22,132 bases of DNA from a virus: the IMG/VR virus record IMGVR_UViG_3300042520_000942, positions 1 through 22,132 of that record; one strand, written 5' to 3'. The notes under the pieces were generated by a model. It was not told the DNA's origin. It searched no databases and saw only the letters and a list, made by a program, of their open reading frames with translations. The number at the start of each line of letters is the position of its first letter. The first letter of the stretch is position 1. The position numbers and the translations under genes were made by a program. Below, piece by piece: positions 1-15,000 of the stretch.

Positions 1-3000
1 GAACGGCAAAAAGTACCTAAGCCTCATGCTCAAGATCCGAGAGGAAAAGGACCAGTACGGCTACGACGGCTTCATTGCCCAAGAGATCAGCAAGGAGCGA
101 AAGGCAGCAGGGGAGAAAGGCCCGATCCTCGGTAACGCCAAGATCATGGACTGGGACCAACCTTCACCACAGGCAAAACCCAAAGCGCCGGTTACTAACT
201 CATTCGACGACGAAGACGACGACATTCCATTCTGATCCATAATGAACTGGCTGAACCTACAAACATCAGTGATTCGTTCGCCGGAGTATGTCGGCTGCGA
301 TCCTGTCCAGCGTGCCACATGGCTCAACCTCATGATCTACTGCGCCGAGCAGGAGAACGGAGGAGTGATACCGGACTGCGCAAGCTGGAAGGATCGCCGC
401 TGGCAACAAACCTGCGGCGTCACCAAGCCCGAGGTGGACGACCAATGTGATCTCTGGTCATTCGACGGAGAGAATCTAACCATCTGGGCCTACCCGGCAG
501 AGAAGCAGGAGGAGATTCAAAAGATGCGCGAGAGCGGTGCGAGGGGAGGAAAGAAGCGCGCGGAAAACGCTGCAAAATCCAAGGAAAAACAGGACAGTTC
601 AAGCCCCCCTTCAACCCTCCCTTCAAGCCCCCCTTCAACGGAAAGGAAAGGAAAGGAAGAGGAAAGGAATAGAACTCTCCCCCCTACCCCCCACGGGGAT
701 GAGAGCGAGAGCACGGATGATTTTTATGCCGAGAACATGCCCACCGCAAATGCCCAATCGATGCTCGATCTTGAAAAGCGCGTCAGATCGCTCAGGAGCG
801 GCTGGGAGTTGCCTTTGGCATACACGGAGCAAAAACTTCTTTCGGAGGCGTCAAGGTGCCTTTCTGAGCTAACAGCGGCCCAATGGCAAACGATGAAGGA
901 TTACCTTTACGCCAAGATCCCTAATGGTGTCCCAGCATGGCAACCGCGAAGCCGGACAAAGTTCCTCGAAAACCCATCCGATGTTTGGACTCACGCCTCC
1001 GCTTGGAGGAAGAAACAAGAGGCATCACGCCCACCGCAGAACACGATACCGATGCCGGTCACATCGAGGCCGATCATCTCGCGCGAAGAACTCGCTGAGG
1101 TCTTCGGCGATCCTATCAAAAAACTGAAAATGTAAAAATAGGATGAAACCTTTTGCCGATTTCAAACAAACCCCACAAATGGGATGTGAATGCTGCACGA
1201 CAACCAAGCGAGCTACACGCCCGACATGGCCGCCCTCATCGATACCGAGGAGGAGATCATCGCGGATGACCTCAGCGTTAGCCTATTCACCGCCCGCAAG
1301 ATCATCAAGATGCGGGAGGATGCGGTCATCAGGAACCAGTCGCTCATGCTCGCTCGAGTCATCGGCTTGCTGCTTCAGTCCAACAATCTCCCAGCCACCA
1401 TTCACGCCCTCGCCCTGGCATCCGGCCTCGATCAGTTGAATGGGAAGAAGTCCCAGGCTGAGATTGCCCGAGAGCTTGGCGTCACCCGCGCGCTCATCTC
1501 CCACTATGTTGTGGGCATCCGCGACATCCTGAGCGGCAAGGATTCCAACTTCGACTGCACCAAGTACCGCAAAGCGAACTCAACCCGCGAGACCTACAAA
1601 GCGAAAGCAACCGACCCGTTTACCAAAGCCAAGGCCGCAGCCCGCGCCCGGCTCACATCCACAAAGTAGAAACCAATGAACATCATCGACACCAACATGC
1701 TCGGCCTCAAGGAGCTGAGCATCCCGACCGATACCACCCAGTCCCAATGGGAGGAGATCCACCGCAGCCTGCTGGTCTGCAAGAAGTCCGCGGCCAAGTG
1801 GCTCAGCCAGTCCCGCTCGTTCGCCTCCGATCGATGGGGCGTCGACTATGTGGCTGAGACCGAGGTGCAGCTCGAGCTTGGCCTCGGCCTACCCGAACCG
1901 GTGAAGCCCGAGCCGCTCAACCCATCCGACAAGTCGAAGGCGATCGTCACCATCGAAGGCGTCCACCAGTCCTTCGTCCTTTGGCAACGGAAGATGAGTG
2001 GCGAGGTCGAGACATGGGATGACGACAGACTCAAACGAGCGTTGGATCTTCTCGAGCCGATGGAACAACAGGCGAAACGCATCCGCGAACTTCTCGGGAA
2101 ATGAAAACGCGACCGGAAAATTTTAAGGAGTCTCCTTGGAACGAGCGCTCATTTGGTGTTGGGCCACTCTCGTCAGTCGTCCGAATGTTGCACAATCGGC
2201 CTTTGTTGCACTGACCCATGGGCATAAGCGAACTGGCGCAGGCGCTCGGGATCGACAAGTCGGTCGTTTCTCGGCTGGTCAAGAAGGGGATGCCGGTCAA
2301 CTCGGCGTCCGCAGCGCAGGCGTGGCGTGAGGTGAACGCGAAGCCGAGGGCCAAGAAAGGCCAAGCAGGGGAGGCGCCACCCAAGCCGAAGATCCAAGAA
2401 CCCAAGGCCGCGCCGGTCACAGCCCAAGCGCATGACGCGCCCGAGCCTGACGACGATGACAACACCCCGCGCCAGTCGCTTCGCCGGGCGAGGTTGGCGG
2501 AGAAGGTCGGCTACAACGAACTGGTCCTCTGCAAACGGAACGGCGGATCGATCGAGGACATCCGAAAGGCTAACTCGATCTACATCGCGGCCCGAAACAA
2601 TCGCCACAAAGCCGAACGAGATTTCAAGGAATGGCAACGGGCTGAAGGGATCTTGCTCTACTTCGACGAGGCCAAGGAGATCGCCGGTCGTCCGCATGTG
2701 GCCGCCAAACAAATGTTGGAAGTGATGCCGAAAAGCCTCGCGCCTCGCTTGTTCGGCCAACCGCAAAAGGCCATCGAGGCCGCGCTTTCCGAGTGGTGTG
2801 ATTCTCTGACTGAAGTCATTCGCAAAACCCTATGACCCCCGCCGCCGAATCCCTGCGCGAGCACATCCGCTCGATCTATGCGCCGATCGATCGCCGGTCG
2901 GTGGTGGATTGGTGCAGCGACGAAGTGATCCTCTCCGAGCGTCAGACGCAAATGCCTGGCGCTTTTTCCGTCAGCATGACGCCCTACCTGCGCGAACCGC

Positions 3001-6000
3001 TCGAGTGCTTCGGCGACATCGATGTGACGGATGTCGTGCTCGTCTTTGGAACCCAGACCGGCAAGACGACCATGATCCAAGCCGGGACCGCATGGCGGAT
3101 TTGCAACAAGCCGCAGCCGATGGTCTGGGTCATGCCGACCGAGGGTCTTGCCCGATCATTTTCCGAAACGCGATGGATGCCGCTCTTCGATGACAGCGTC
3201 ACGCTCTCGGCTCAAAAGCCTGCCGATCGCCACAAGTTCAAAACCCTCGAGCAACACTTCAGCCGATCATCGCTTGTCTTTGTCGGGTCCAACTCACCGG
3301 CCAACCTCGCCAGCCGTCCCGCCGGACTGCTCTTGCTCGATGAGGTCGACAAGTTCGCCACCGAGACCGACAAGGAAACCAGCGCGCTGCACCTTGCCGA
3401 AAACCGCACGAAGAGTTTCGTCGGCGCCCTCCGCGTCAAGACCAGTACACCGACCACGCCCGAGGGACCAATCTGGAAAGAATTTCTCAAAGGCACGCAG
3501 GAAAAATTCATGCTGCCATGCCCGCATTGCGCGGAACGCATCGAGCTACTCTGGGAGCAAGTGAAGTGGGACCGCGAATCCAAGGTCGACGGCAAATGGA
3601 ACATGGCGCAGGTCGAAGAATCCGCGCGATACGAATGCCAACACTGCCACGGCTCGATTAATGACGGGCAAAAGATGGAAATGCTCCAGCAGGGGAAATG
3701 GCAATGCACCAATGAGTCCGCGCAAAAAGGCTTCCGCTCATTCCACCTCAATTCACTCTACGCACCATGGCGGTCCTGTACCTTCGGCGCGCTGGCGGTG
3801 AAGTTCCTGCGCGACTCGGAAACCCTCAACGGCCTGCAAGATTTCACCAACTCCACCATGGCTTTGCCGTGGGAGCAGGTCGAGACCAGCATCGGCGACG
3901 CCAAGATCCTCGGCCTTTCCGGCAGCTACGAAGTCGGCACCTGCCCGATCGACGAGCCCGCGCATGTCGTCACCTGCGCCGATGTCGGCCAGGAGAAACA
4001 GCACTGGGTCACCACCGCCTTCGCTGCCGATGGATCAAGCTATGTCTTGGACTACGGCACCACGCTTTCAGTCGAGGATCTTCTCCGCGATCCTCCACTG
4101 CGGTCCTATGCTACACCGAGCGGCGGTATCGTGAAACCCGAGTGCGGTCTGATCGACTCCGGCTTTGCGACCTTCCGCGTCTACGCCACCTGCCAAGAGT
4201 CCGGCGGATTCTTCCACCCTGCAAAGGGCGCGAATGTCACCTTCGGCACGCGGATCAGCCGCACCACGATCGACAACTTCCCCGGCGTCGTGCTCTACAC
4301 CTATGTCGACCACGCGATCAAGACCGAGCTTTTCATCGATCGAATCAAGGACCAGAAACCCGAGCTCAAGATCCCGAAGAAAGTCACCACCGAGTTCATC
4401 GCCGGACTGAGCGGGCAAAAGCTCGTCCCGCGCAAGACTCCGAGCGGCCAAGTCTATGTCTGGAAAGATGTCCGCGACGATCACTTCATGGACGCGCTCA
4501 AGCTATGCCACATCGCATGGCACATTTTGAAAAACGCCTGATCGGACTGCATATCATTTCGGAAACCCACCACCCACCACGCGGAAACGCCGGTGGGTTT
4601 TTTTATGCCATTTTGACACCCGCCCGTCGGCGTGAGCGAATCCATGAAAATCAGCGGCGTGAAGTCCTACCTGCGCCGGACCAAGACCAACGAAGAGCTC
4701 GAGGCCTTGGCTGATACCGTTTTTTCCAGCGCCACCGAGGAAGTCGTCATCACCAGCATCGGCACCGAGGGCTCAAGTTCGTCGGGGCAGGTGAGTTTCC
4801 CCAAGTGGCTGCTCCTCCAAGCGATCGAAGAACTGCTCACCGACGGAGGCCGTGAGCGTCAGCTTGCCTCGATCGTCGACCGCTCGCGCCACTCATCACC
4901 GCTTTGATTTTGACACCCCGAAATCAATCGTGAGCGAAATCAAAAAATCAAATCGTGGCGGCAAGCGCGCCGGAGCAGGACGCCCGAAGAAAAACGCCAC
5001 GCCCAAGGCCGCCGCCTTTGAAGCAGCCGAGCATTCAATTAACCGCGGTCTCGTCATCCTCAACACCGTCGAACCCCGCCGCGAGCTCCCCGCGCAGACT
5101 CGCCTCGAGCTGCTGAAGAAAGCCCGCTGGCTTTACAACAATGTCGGCGTCGCCGCCTACCTCATCGAGCACCTTGCCCAGCGTGCCGTCGGCACCGGCA
5201 TCGTCCCGAAGGCCCGCACCGCGAATGCCGAATGGAACCGCCTTGCTGAGCGCGCTTTCGAGGATCGCGCCTGCGCTGAGGCATGGGCATTCGACGCATC
5301 ATCACAGGTCAATTTCTACGGCGCGCAATCTCTCATCCTTCGGCAAGTCGCCTGCGATGGTGACTTCTTCGCACAGTTCCTCACCACCCAGACCGGCGGC
5401 GCTCGCGTCCGCTTCATTGGTGGCGAGGCAGTCGGATCAACCGCCGATTCATCCGACCGCTCATTCGACGGCGTGTTGCTCGACCAGTTCGGCGCGCCCT
5501 TATCCTACCGCGTCATCACCGACCGCGCGAATGGCAAGTACACCGATGTTCCAGCGCAGGACATGCTCCACTTTCGCCACATCCGCCGGGCAGGCTACCC
5601 ACGCGGCGCGTCATGGCTGCACAACGCAGCGATCAACCTTCAAGACCTTTCCGAGATTCTCTCCTACACCAAGGGCGCATTCAAAGCAGGCGCGCAGATT
5701 GGCTTTTCGATCACCAGCAATGAAGCAGCCAAGATCGGCTTGGGCGCAAAGATCACCACCAGCGAAGGCGAAGACCTCAGCACCGAGCGCCTCTACAACG
5801 GCACCTTGATCCCCAAGCTCAAGCCGGGCGAGTCGATCCAATCATTCAAGAACGAACACCCAGGGCAATCGTTCGAGCCGTTCGTCCGCTATGTGATTTC
5901 CGAAGTCGCTCGCGGCATCGGCCTGCCACCCGAGGCACTGATGATCTTCGTCGGCGCGAGTGGCACCGAGTTTCGCGGTCTGCTCGAAGTCGCGCAGAAT

Positions 6001-9000
6001 TTCCTCGAGCGCCTGCAACAAATGCTCGTCGATCAATTCTGCCGTCCGTTTTGGAAATTCTGGATCTATCAGGAAATCCAAGCCGGTCGCCTGCCATACC
6101 CCGGCGACGATTGGTGGCGCTGTGAGTTCATCCCGCCGAAGAAAATCACGGTCGACAACGGACGCGATGGCCGCCTGTACAGCGACTTGATGGATAAGGG
6201 CTACATGAGCTGGGAGCGCTACTGCAACCTGCACGGCCTCGATGCCGAAGCCGAGGAGGACGACATCCTGCAAACCTACATTCGCCGCAAAGCGAAGTGC
6301 GATCAACTCGGGCTCGAGGTTGGCGAGGTTTTCCCAAGCCAAGGCACCGTCTGAAATTTTGACACGCCCGCTGCGGCGTGAAGACCTGGTATGCCCTATC
6401 TGCCCGCGCTGAAGTTCGCCAAACCGAAATCTCCATCTTCGACGAGATCGGTTATTACGGCGTCTCGGCCAAGCAGTTCATCGGTGACCTTAAGCGCGTC
6501 CCTGCCGATCACGAGATCGTCCTCAAGATCCACAGCCCCGGCGGCGAAGTGTTCGATGGCAACGCGATCTTCAACGCGCTGAAGCGTCACCCCGGCGGCG
6601 TCACCGTCCAGATCGAAGGCCTAGCAGCCTCGATGGCCACCGTCATCAGCCTCGCCGGTGCTCCGGTGAAGATGGCGGCGAATGGATTCTACATGATCCA
6701 CAACCCGTGGGGCGTCGCGATGGGCGATGCCGACGAGATGCGCGATCAAGCCGCGCTACTCGAGAAAATCCGCGAAGGCATGATTGCCGCCTACGCATCC
6801 AAGAGCGGGCAAGAGCCAGAGCAGATCGCCGCATGGATGGATGCCGAGACATGGTTCAGCGCCGAAGAAGCGCAGGCCGCTGGCTTCGTCGATGAAGTCA
6901 CCGACTCACTCGCGCTCGCAGCCAGCGCCAACAAGTTCTCGCGCCTCGGAAAGTTCCGAAACGCACCATCCGATTTGACAGCGCGGTCCGTGGATATGGA
7001 CCCACAACTCGAAGCCGCTGCCGAGATCGCCGAAGAGGTCGAGATCGAAGCCACCGAAGAGCAGGCCGCTGAAGAGCAGGCCGCCGAAGCTACTCCTTCC
7101 GCATCTCTCGAAGAGATCATCGAAGCTGCCCCCGAAGCTACCGAAGAAGAAGTTCAACCCGAAGAAGAAGCACCTGCGCCGGAAGTGCCGGTCGCATCCG
7201 TGCCACACGCCGACGCGATTGTCGCGAAGTACAACGCCGTGCTCGCCCGCGCTGAAAAAGCCGAGAGCGATCTGACCGCAATCAAAGCCGAGCTCGATGC
7301 CGAGCGCAGCGCACTCGCGAGCCTCGAGCGTTCGCTTGGCCTCGCCGCCGCACGCGTCGTGCCGGTGATCGAAAGCTCCGCACCCGAGGCCAGCGACCCA
7401 GTCGCCGAGTACCTCGCAGCCGTCGAGTCAGGCGATCGCAAAGCCGCGTCGTCCCTCTTCGAGAAGCACAAGGCCGCCATCTGGAGCCACCGCCAAAAAA
7501 TTTCGAAGGCGTGAGCCGGAGAGAACCAAACCAACCCCAAACACACCCCCGCAATGCCTAACACATTCGACTCCGCCCTTGTTGCCGATTCAATCGCTCA
7601 ACAAGCCCAAACGGTTCTCAGCAACCGTCTCGCCGCCCTTAACCTTTTCGCCACCGACTTCTCGTCGGATGTGAAGAAGGCCAAGGACACTGTTCAAGTC
7701 CCGATCGTTTCCGCGACCGGCGCGACTGTTGTCAACCCGACCAACTTTGAGCCCGGCGGCAGCGCCACCGTGGGCAAAGGCACCGTCACCCTCGACCACA
7801 TCTTCCAACCCTTCGCGATCACCGCGGCTGAGTTGGCAAACGGCCACCGCCTTGAGCGCTTGATCCAAATCTCGCTCGACGCACTCGCCGACAAGATTTG
7901 GGCGCTCGCCACCACTCCGGTGACTGTTGCCAACTTCGGCGCAGCCGCTGTGACCAAGGCTGCCACCGGCATCACCGCCACCTCCGGCGATCTGCCAAAG
8001 GTCTGGGCCGCGATCAGCAAGAGCGCCCGCAAAGGCCTCGTCGTGTCACCCACGATCTATTCGCAGTTGATCCCGACCAGCACGACCGCCATCAACCTCG
8101 GCGCCGGTGCTTACGGCTTCGAGAACGGTGTCCACTACGCCAGCTCGTTCGGTGGTGAAACCAACATGATCGGTTTCGGCTGCTCGCCAGAAGCCCTTGT
8201 GATGGCCGCTGCCGCTCCCGCGATCGACGACGCAGTGCGCGCTCAGTTCGCAGTTTCGGATGTTGTCACCCTCGACCAACTCGGTCTCTCGGTGCAATAC
8301 AATGTCTGGGGCTCGACCGCCAACCGTCAGGTCAACGCTTCGCTCGAGCTCATGTTCGGCGCAGCCAAAGGCCTCACCGACGGCACCATGGCGATCATCA
8401 AGTCCGCATAAGGTTCGGATTCTCATCGGTAGCGTTCAAAGCCGTCATCAGCCTACCGCTGGTGGCGGCTTTCTCTTTTGACATGCACACGCATTCAGAA
8501 TGACCCCTGCCGCGATCAACGCCTTCCGCCTCAAATCGGCGGCAGTACAAAACGAGGCACACGGCGTCACGGTCCGTTTTCGCAATGCCGACATCAAGGT
8601 GGTGATTTCCACCGTGCGGCTTTCGCTCTCGCTCGAGCTCGGCGGCAATGCCCAGGGCGGTGAGTACACCGTGCGCTTTCTCGGTTCCACCCTCACCACC
8701 GCACCCGCGCGCGGTGAGCAACTCACCTTCGGTGGTCGCAAGTACACCATCACCGAGGTCCGCGATGCCATCAGCACACCGGGCGAGCATGTCGTGACGA
8801 TTCACCCTGGTTCCATTTCCACCCTATGAACCTCCTCATCGAGCAATCCGTGCGCGACTGGCTCGCCGACCTTGAGGCCTTCGAAGGCATCGCTATTCAT
8901 TGCGGCCAGAGCGACGACGAGATCCCCAACGACGCGCCGCTGATCATGGTCGCCTGCGAGGACATCAACACCCCAGCACCCACGCTCTACATCGCCACCG

Positions 9001-12000
9001 TGCGGCTAATCGTCAGCACACCCTCCGTCATGGCCGATGCGCTCACCGATCACCGCAATCTTGTGGCGAGCCTGCGCAGCACACTCAACGACGCCGAGAC
9101 CATGGCCGACTTTTTCCCCGAAGGCATCACCTGCGCCGGTGCATCCATCAACACATGGAACGAGTCGCAGAGCAATGACCGCTGGATGTCCCAAGTGAAC
9201 CTCACACTTGGCATGGTCGAGAGCTAAGCGCGCAACGCCATTTGACACGCGGGCAGTGGGAGACCCCCACAATCCTATGCCCGCCACCATCTACAAAGCT
9301 TCGTCCGTCTCTTCCGTGGAGTTCGGCATCACCAACGAGACTGGCATCTTGCTCAGCTCGTTCTCGCGCAATGTCACCGCCAACAAGTCCGAGCTTCGTG
9401 ACGCGGAAGGTGAAGTTGTCGCTGTCGCCATCACCGGCAAGCAAGCCGAGATCACCCTCGAAGGCACGCTCAATGGCAGCGCGACCATGCAAGTCGGCAA
9501 CCTGCTCACGCTCACCAACGACATCGACAAGTACGGCCTCGCCGACGGCACCGTGATCGTCAACTCGGTGCAGGAGAAGTCTGCCGCCGGTGAGTTCAAG
9601 ACCATCTCGGTCAGCGCCACTCAGTACGGCGCATCCATGGACGACTAAGCGCCAAGCGCCTCTACCCGCCGACGGCTCCCCGGCTAATGGGAGCCAATTT
9701 TTTTACACATTATGGACCACACAGAACTATTCCACACCAGCAACCTCAAGCTCGCTGCGACGCTCGCCACCCTTGGCTTTGATCCGCACGAAGCACCCGT
9801 CACGCGACAAGTCCGCAGCGACGGCAACGAGACCACCATCTTCTGGTTCAAGGCTTCACACCCGCACAACGGAGAGAGCGCCTTCGATGTTTTCCAGAAG
9901 TTCACCAAGCGTGCCGAGTTCTTCGCCGAGAGCGATCCCGAGCACCCGATCAACTACATGCGCGCGGTCCTTCAGAACCGCGACGAGTTCATCGATCTGA
10001 TCCGCAACACGCCGCGCGATGTCGTCATCGAGCGCAATGGCCGCCGCATCGCGATCCGCGAAACCGCATCGGAAGAGACGAAGAAGAAGTTCGCTGACCT
10101 TCTCTGAAACACACCCCAAAACAATGCCAAAAAATACAAAAAACGAACTAGTAAAAGACGACGAAGTCCTGCGCGAAATCGGCTTCACCGACGGCCCAAA
10201 GCAGGTCTCGAAATTTACCATGCGACCAGTCACAGCGCTTTCGCTGTCGTGGCTGCAACGCAACAAGGTTTTCGATGGTGAGTTCTCCGACATGATGCAG
10301 AAGACCGCCGCTTACGCCTACCTGCACTGCGAGGACAAGGCGACGATCCGCAGCGTGGTCAATGACCCCCGCGAGTTCCTCAACGCCGTCGACGAGTGGA
10401 TCGATTTTAACATATCGCACCATTCGCAACTCGAGCCGATCGCCCTGGAGATGAACGCAGCGCTCGAGACCTACATGGCGGCCACGACCACCGCAGCGCA
10501 CCCGAGCACCGGCACAGGATCGAGCGGATCAAAAAACTAGCCTCGCCCAGTTGGATTGCCAGCTATGTCCAGCACATCGCTGGCATGACCGGCTGGGCCT
10601 TCCGAGAAATCATGGAAGAACTGCCATTTTCCGCAGGCCTTCAGCTCATCGACGCCGACCTCAACTCGAAAGGCATTGACCGCATCTATGTGAACACTCG
10701 GCCAGATTTTGACGCGCTGTCCTTAATAGACGAAGCATTCGACAAATTACAGCCATGCCATTGACGATTGAAGCCACGAAACTCTCTGACCTGATGGACG
10801 CATACAGCTCCATTACAGGCAAGGGGCTTGCTGAAATCACCCGCGCACACGCGAGGATCTGCGCTGTCGAGTTGGCAAACCGCACCCAACCATTCACATC
10901 AGGTCCGGGTTCAGGACCAGCCAGGTTGAAACAAGCGACCTTCTACCTTGAAAAGCAAATCCGCAGACCTATACGGCTCCGTGAAGATGTGGAACAGCGG
11001 CTTCAAAAAATCGAGGAAGAAAGTACCCGCCAGCGCGTTCTTCAGCTTTTCAATGCAGGCAGATATGATGTCCTCAAGGTGATTCTCTACCGACTCAAGA
11101 TCATCAAGAGCGAGGAAGACTTCCAAATCATCAGCGGAAAAGACCAGATCAAAAAGACCCATGTGGAACGCCGCAGCACTCGCACAGGTCAGACCTACTC
11201 CCGCCGAGGTGAGATCAACATGAGCAAAGCGGGGATTCAAGGCTATGTGAACGAAGTCGCAAAGCGCATTGGCTACACCAAGAGCGGCTGGGCCGAATGT
11301 GCGCGCAAGATCGGCGGCCTCAGTGGTGACGGCGCACGCGGTATCCCGGCATTCGCCAAGCGCCAGCGTGGCAACAACTGGAATGTCGATGACAATAGCG
11401 GGAGTTCGACCAATCCCAACTTTGTGATGAAGAACACAACCCCATGGATTCGTCGTCTGCTTTCCGAGCGTGACGAAAAAGACGCCTCCAGGATTGCCAA
11501 GGAGCGCATGATCAAATCGATGCAGCGAGTCATCAAAGAAGCAAAGCGCGGCAAAGCCGCCGCGAAACAATCAATCGCCGAGGAGGTGGCAAAAGCAGCA
11601 TGAGTGATGTGACCGTGACATTCGGGGCAAGAGACAATGGCGTCGAATCGACGATCGTCAAAATCAAAGGCAGTCTCAACAATCTGGAAAAAAGCACCCA
11701 GCAAGCCAGCGACAGCTTCGATGGCGGATTCAAGAAAATGGCGATCGCAGGAGGTGTGGCCGGTCTGGCAATCGGCGCAGGCATGAAGGTTATTGGTGCA
11801 GCCACGGATGCAGCGAGGGCGGTGGTCAATCGCTTCGGCGAAGCTCTCGACCTCGGTGGCAGGCTTAATGATTTGACCAGCCGCACCGGCGAGACTGCAG
11901 GCAAGCTGCTGGTGCTCGAGCGCGCCTTCGACAACACAGGCGTCGGAGCCGACAAGGTTGGTGCAACCATCAACCGCTTGCAGAAGTTCATTGCCACGGC

Positions 12001-15000
12001 GGGCGATGAATCGAGCAAGCAGGCAGAGGTCATGGCCCGCCTTGGCATCTCGATGCAGGATCTGCAAGGCAAGACGCCGACCGAGCAAATGCAGGTCTTT
12101 GCCACCAAGATTGCTGGCATTCAAGATCCCACGGTTCGGGCCGCGACCGCGATGGAGATTTTCGGCAAGTCCGGCGGCCAGTTGCTGCCGATGCTATCCA
12201 ACTTTTCGTCTGAGATCGACGGCGCCAAAGGTCAGCTCGGTAGCTTGCCTGGTATCATGGACCGCAGCGCCGCCGCTTTCGACACGATCGGCGACAATTT
12301 CGAGGCCATCAAAAACAAGTCGCTTGAGTTCGCCGTGGGGCTCATTGAAAAGCTAACCCCTGCGCTCGAAACTTTTACCAACATGCTCGTCGGCGCGGAC
12401 GCTGCTGGCTGGGGCGCAAAAATTGGTGAGACGATCATCAAGATTGCAGATTTGCTCATCGGGGCATTCAAGTCACCACAGACAGCGATTGATGCGATTG
12501 GCCTCGCGCTCAAAGCGGGCGCCTTGGATTTTGCCAATACACTCGTTAATGCATTTATCAACGCCGCCAACTTCATCAAAGAGTTTTTTGCATCCGACCT
12601 CCCGAAATTGCTCATCGGCCAACTCGGCAACTCGCTGATCAAAGGCTTTGCCGATGGCATCAAGTTCTTTGTCGACAATATCGGTCAGGTCATCATCAAC
12701 TTCAAAGAGTTCTTCGGGCGCGCCATCGAGTCGATCGCCACATTCTTCAGCAACACCTTCAACAAGATCGTCAATTTCTTCGCGACCGACTTCAAGAACG
12801 CGATGGAGAACCCGGTCGACTTCATCCGTGGCAAGCTCGGGTCCGCCCTATCGGCTGCAACCAAGGACGGCAGCTTTACCTTCAAGGATGCCTACGACAG
12901 CGCCAGCGGCAGCGTGATTGACCGCATGTCCAAAGGCCTCGGCGCAGTCTCCGACGAGTACGGACAAAAGCTCAAGGATGGCACTGGCAGGATCGACGAG
13001 CAATGGAAGAAGATCACCGGCAACATCGAGGTCTCGGCCCAAGATTTCTTCGGTGCCGAGGGAGCATCACAACGGGTCAAAGACAAGCTCGGCGAACTCG
13101 AGAAGACCGGGCAAAACTTCCGTGAGCAACTCACCGGAGCAACCGGTGGAGCTAAGAGCGACACGACCGGCATCAAGGGCGATCTCGAAGACGGCGCCGG
13201 TGCAATGACTCAAGCCGCAGCCAAAGTCAAAGAAGCCCTCACTATGTCCCAGCAGATCGGCGAGGACATCGACAAGGCCCGCAAGGATGACGAAATCGAC
13301 AAGGGCGGCAGGGAGAGGGAGAAAATCAACAATGCGATTGATCGCGGCGACTTCGATGAAGCCACGCGCCGGAACAAAAGGTTGGCAAATAAAGAGCAGG
13401 ACCAACAATTAAGAGACCCAGATGGCGATGGGAAAAATAAAGACCGGCGATCTGTCGTGGATATAGCCAAAGAAGAAGGCATCGACACCTTCCGCAAAAA
13501 CAAGGATCAGCTTCGCGAGGAAATCATGAAGAAGCGCGAGGAAGAGAAAAACAAAGAGGGCGCCGATAAGGGCAAAAAGCGCAACGAAGAAATGAAGCCG
13601 GGCAAAGAAGGCGAGCAAAAAGAAAAAGAAGACAAATCAAGCGCTCTGCAAAAAATTTCACAAGCAGTCGATGCCATCAAGACCGCAGTCGTCAGTCTTG
13701 AGAAGAAACTACCACAAACAGCACTAGGAACTTAAAACATGCCACGGATCATTTACACATCGTTTTCCTCTGGTCTGGTCGAACAAGGCGACCGCAGCGT
13801 CACAACATTCCCAAGTGGTCTGCTTAAAGTTGAGCAGACATTCATCGGGCTGACATCGAACGAATTTTCTGATCGTTTAACATTACAAATCGGTGATCCA
13901 TTCCCGCTTGATGACTCACCAAGCATTGATGGGGTTTTTATTTTCCCAGCAACGCAGGAAACCAGAGATACAAGCGGATTTACAACATACAAGGTTTCTG
14001 GATATGGCAGGATCAATGAAAACGGATATTCCGAAATTTCCCCATCTGAAATACTAGTTGCCACCACCACATATAATGGTACGACATATCAAGATGTCTG
14101 GACAGCAAAACAAAAACAGACGCAGCGGGTGATAATTAACGACCAAGCAAACGAAGACCCTTTCAGTTATGATACTGCTGGTGTCCCAGCACCGATAAAA
14201 GTTGTAACGAATACAGAATTCCCAGCAAACCCGACTTGGACAATGCGAAGAGTTGATGTTCAACGCACGAATTTCGGCAGATTTACAGAACTAAAAACCT
14301 TGGCAAAATACCAAGGAGGGACAGCGCTATTCTAGAAAATTAAGAAATGGACTTCCCAGTTGATTTTACAGAGAAGGCAAAGCTACCAGCGTCCGCTGGT
14401 GGTTCTGGTTACCCATTCAAAATTTCCGCAAATGATTTAATGCGGAACTTTCATTATGCCGCATTGGATGCTGAAGATGGGTGGATTGAAAGCAAAAAAG
14501 ATTCCCTGTGGGAGGGGAGAAAATTAAAGCTCCCCAAGCTGCCATCTGGTGAGGGTTTATTTCTGCTCGGCTGCTCTGGTGGATCACTTGAATGGATCGG
14601 AACTGAATCGTGTGACGAAAGCGAAAGCACCTCTGGATAGCTTATGCCGACGATAAAATACAAAGAGGACGAGGAGGGCGGGAAGCGCATTCCGACCAAA
14701 GACGGCAAGGCGAGTTGTGGGTGTTGTGGCGAACTAGTCAGAATAAAGTTTTCATCGGATTCTTATGAATACGTCGGGTATTTAGAAACCGGAATTGTTG
14801 ACGGAAATAATTTTTTTTCTGCAAATTGCAGTGCATTGGGCAATTACATGACGGAAATATGCCCCAGCCCATTCACCCGATGGGAATCAACATTCTTTTT
14901 TGATGCTGGTTTATCAAAAGCAGATGGATATTGGACATCAAGTTTCAACTTTGAATTGTGGGCAAATATGGACGCTCCTTGTTATGGTGGATTCCCACCT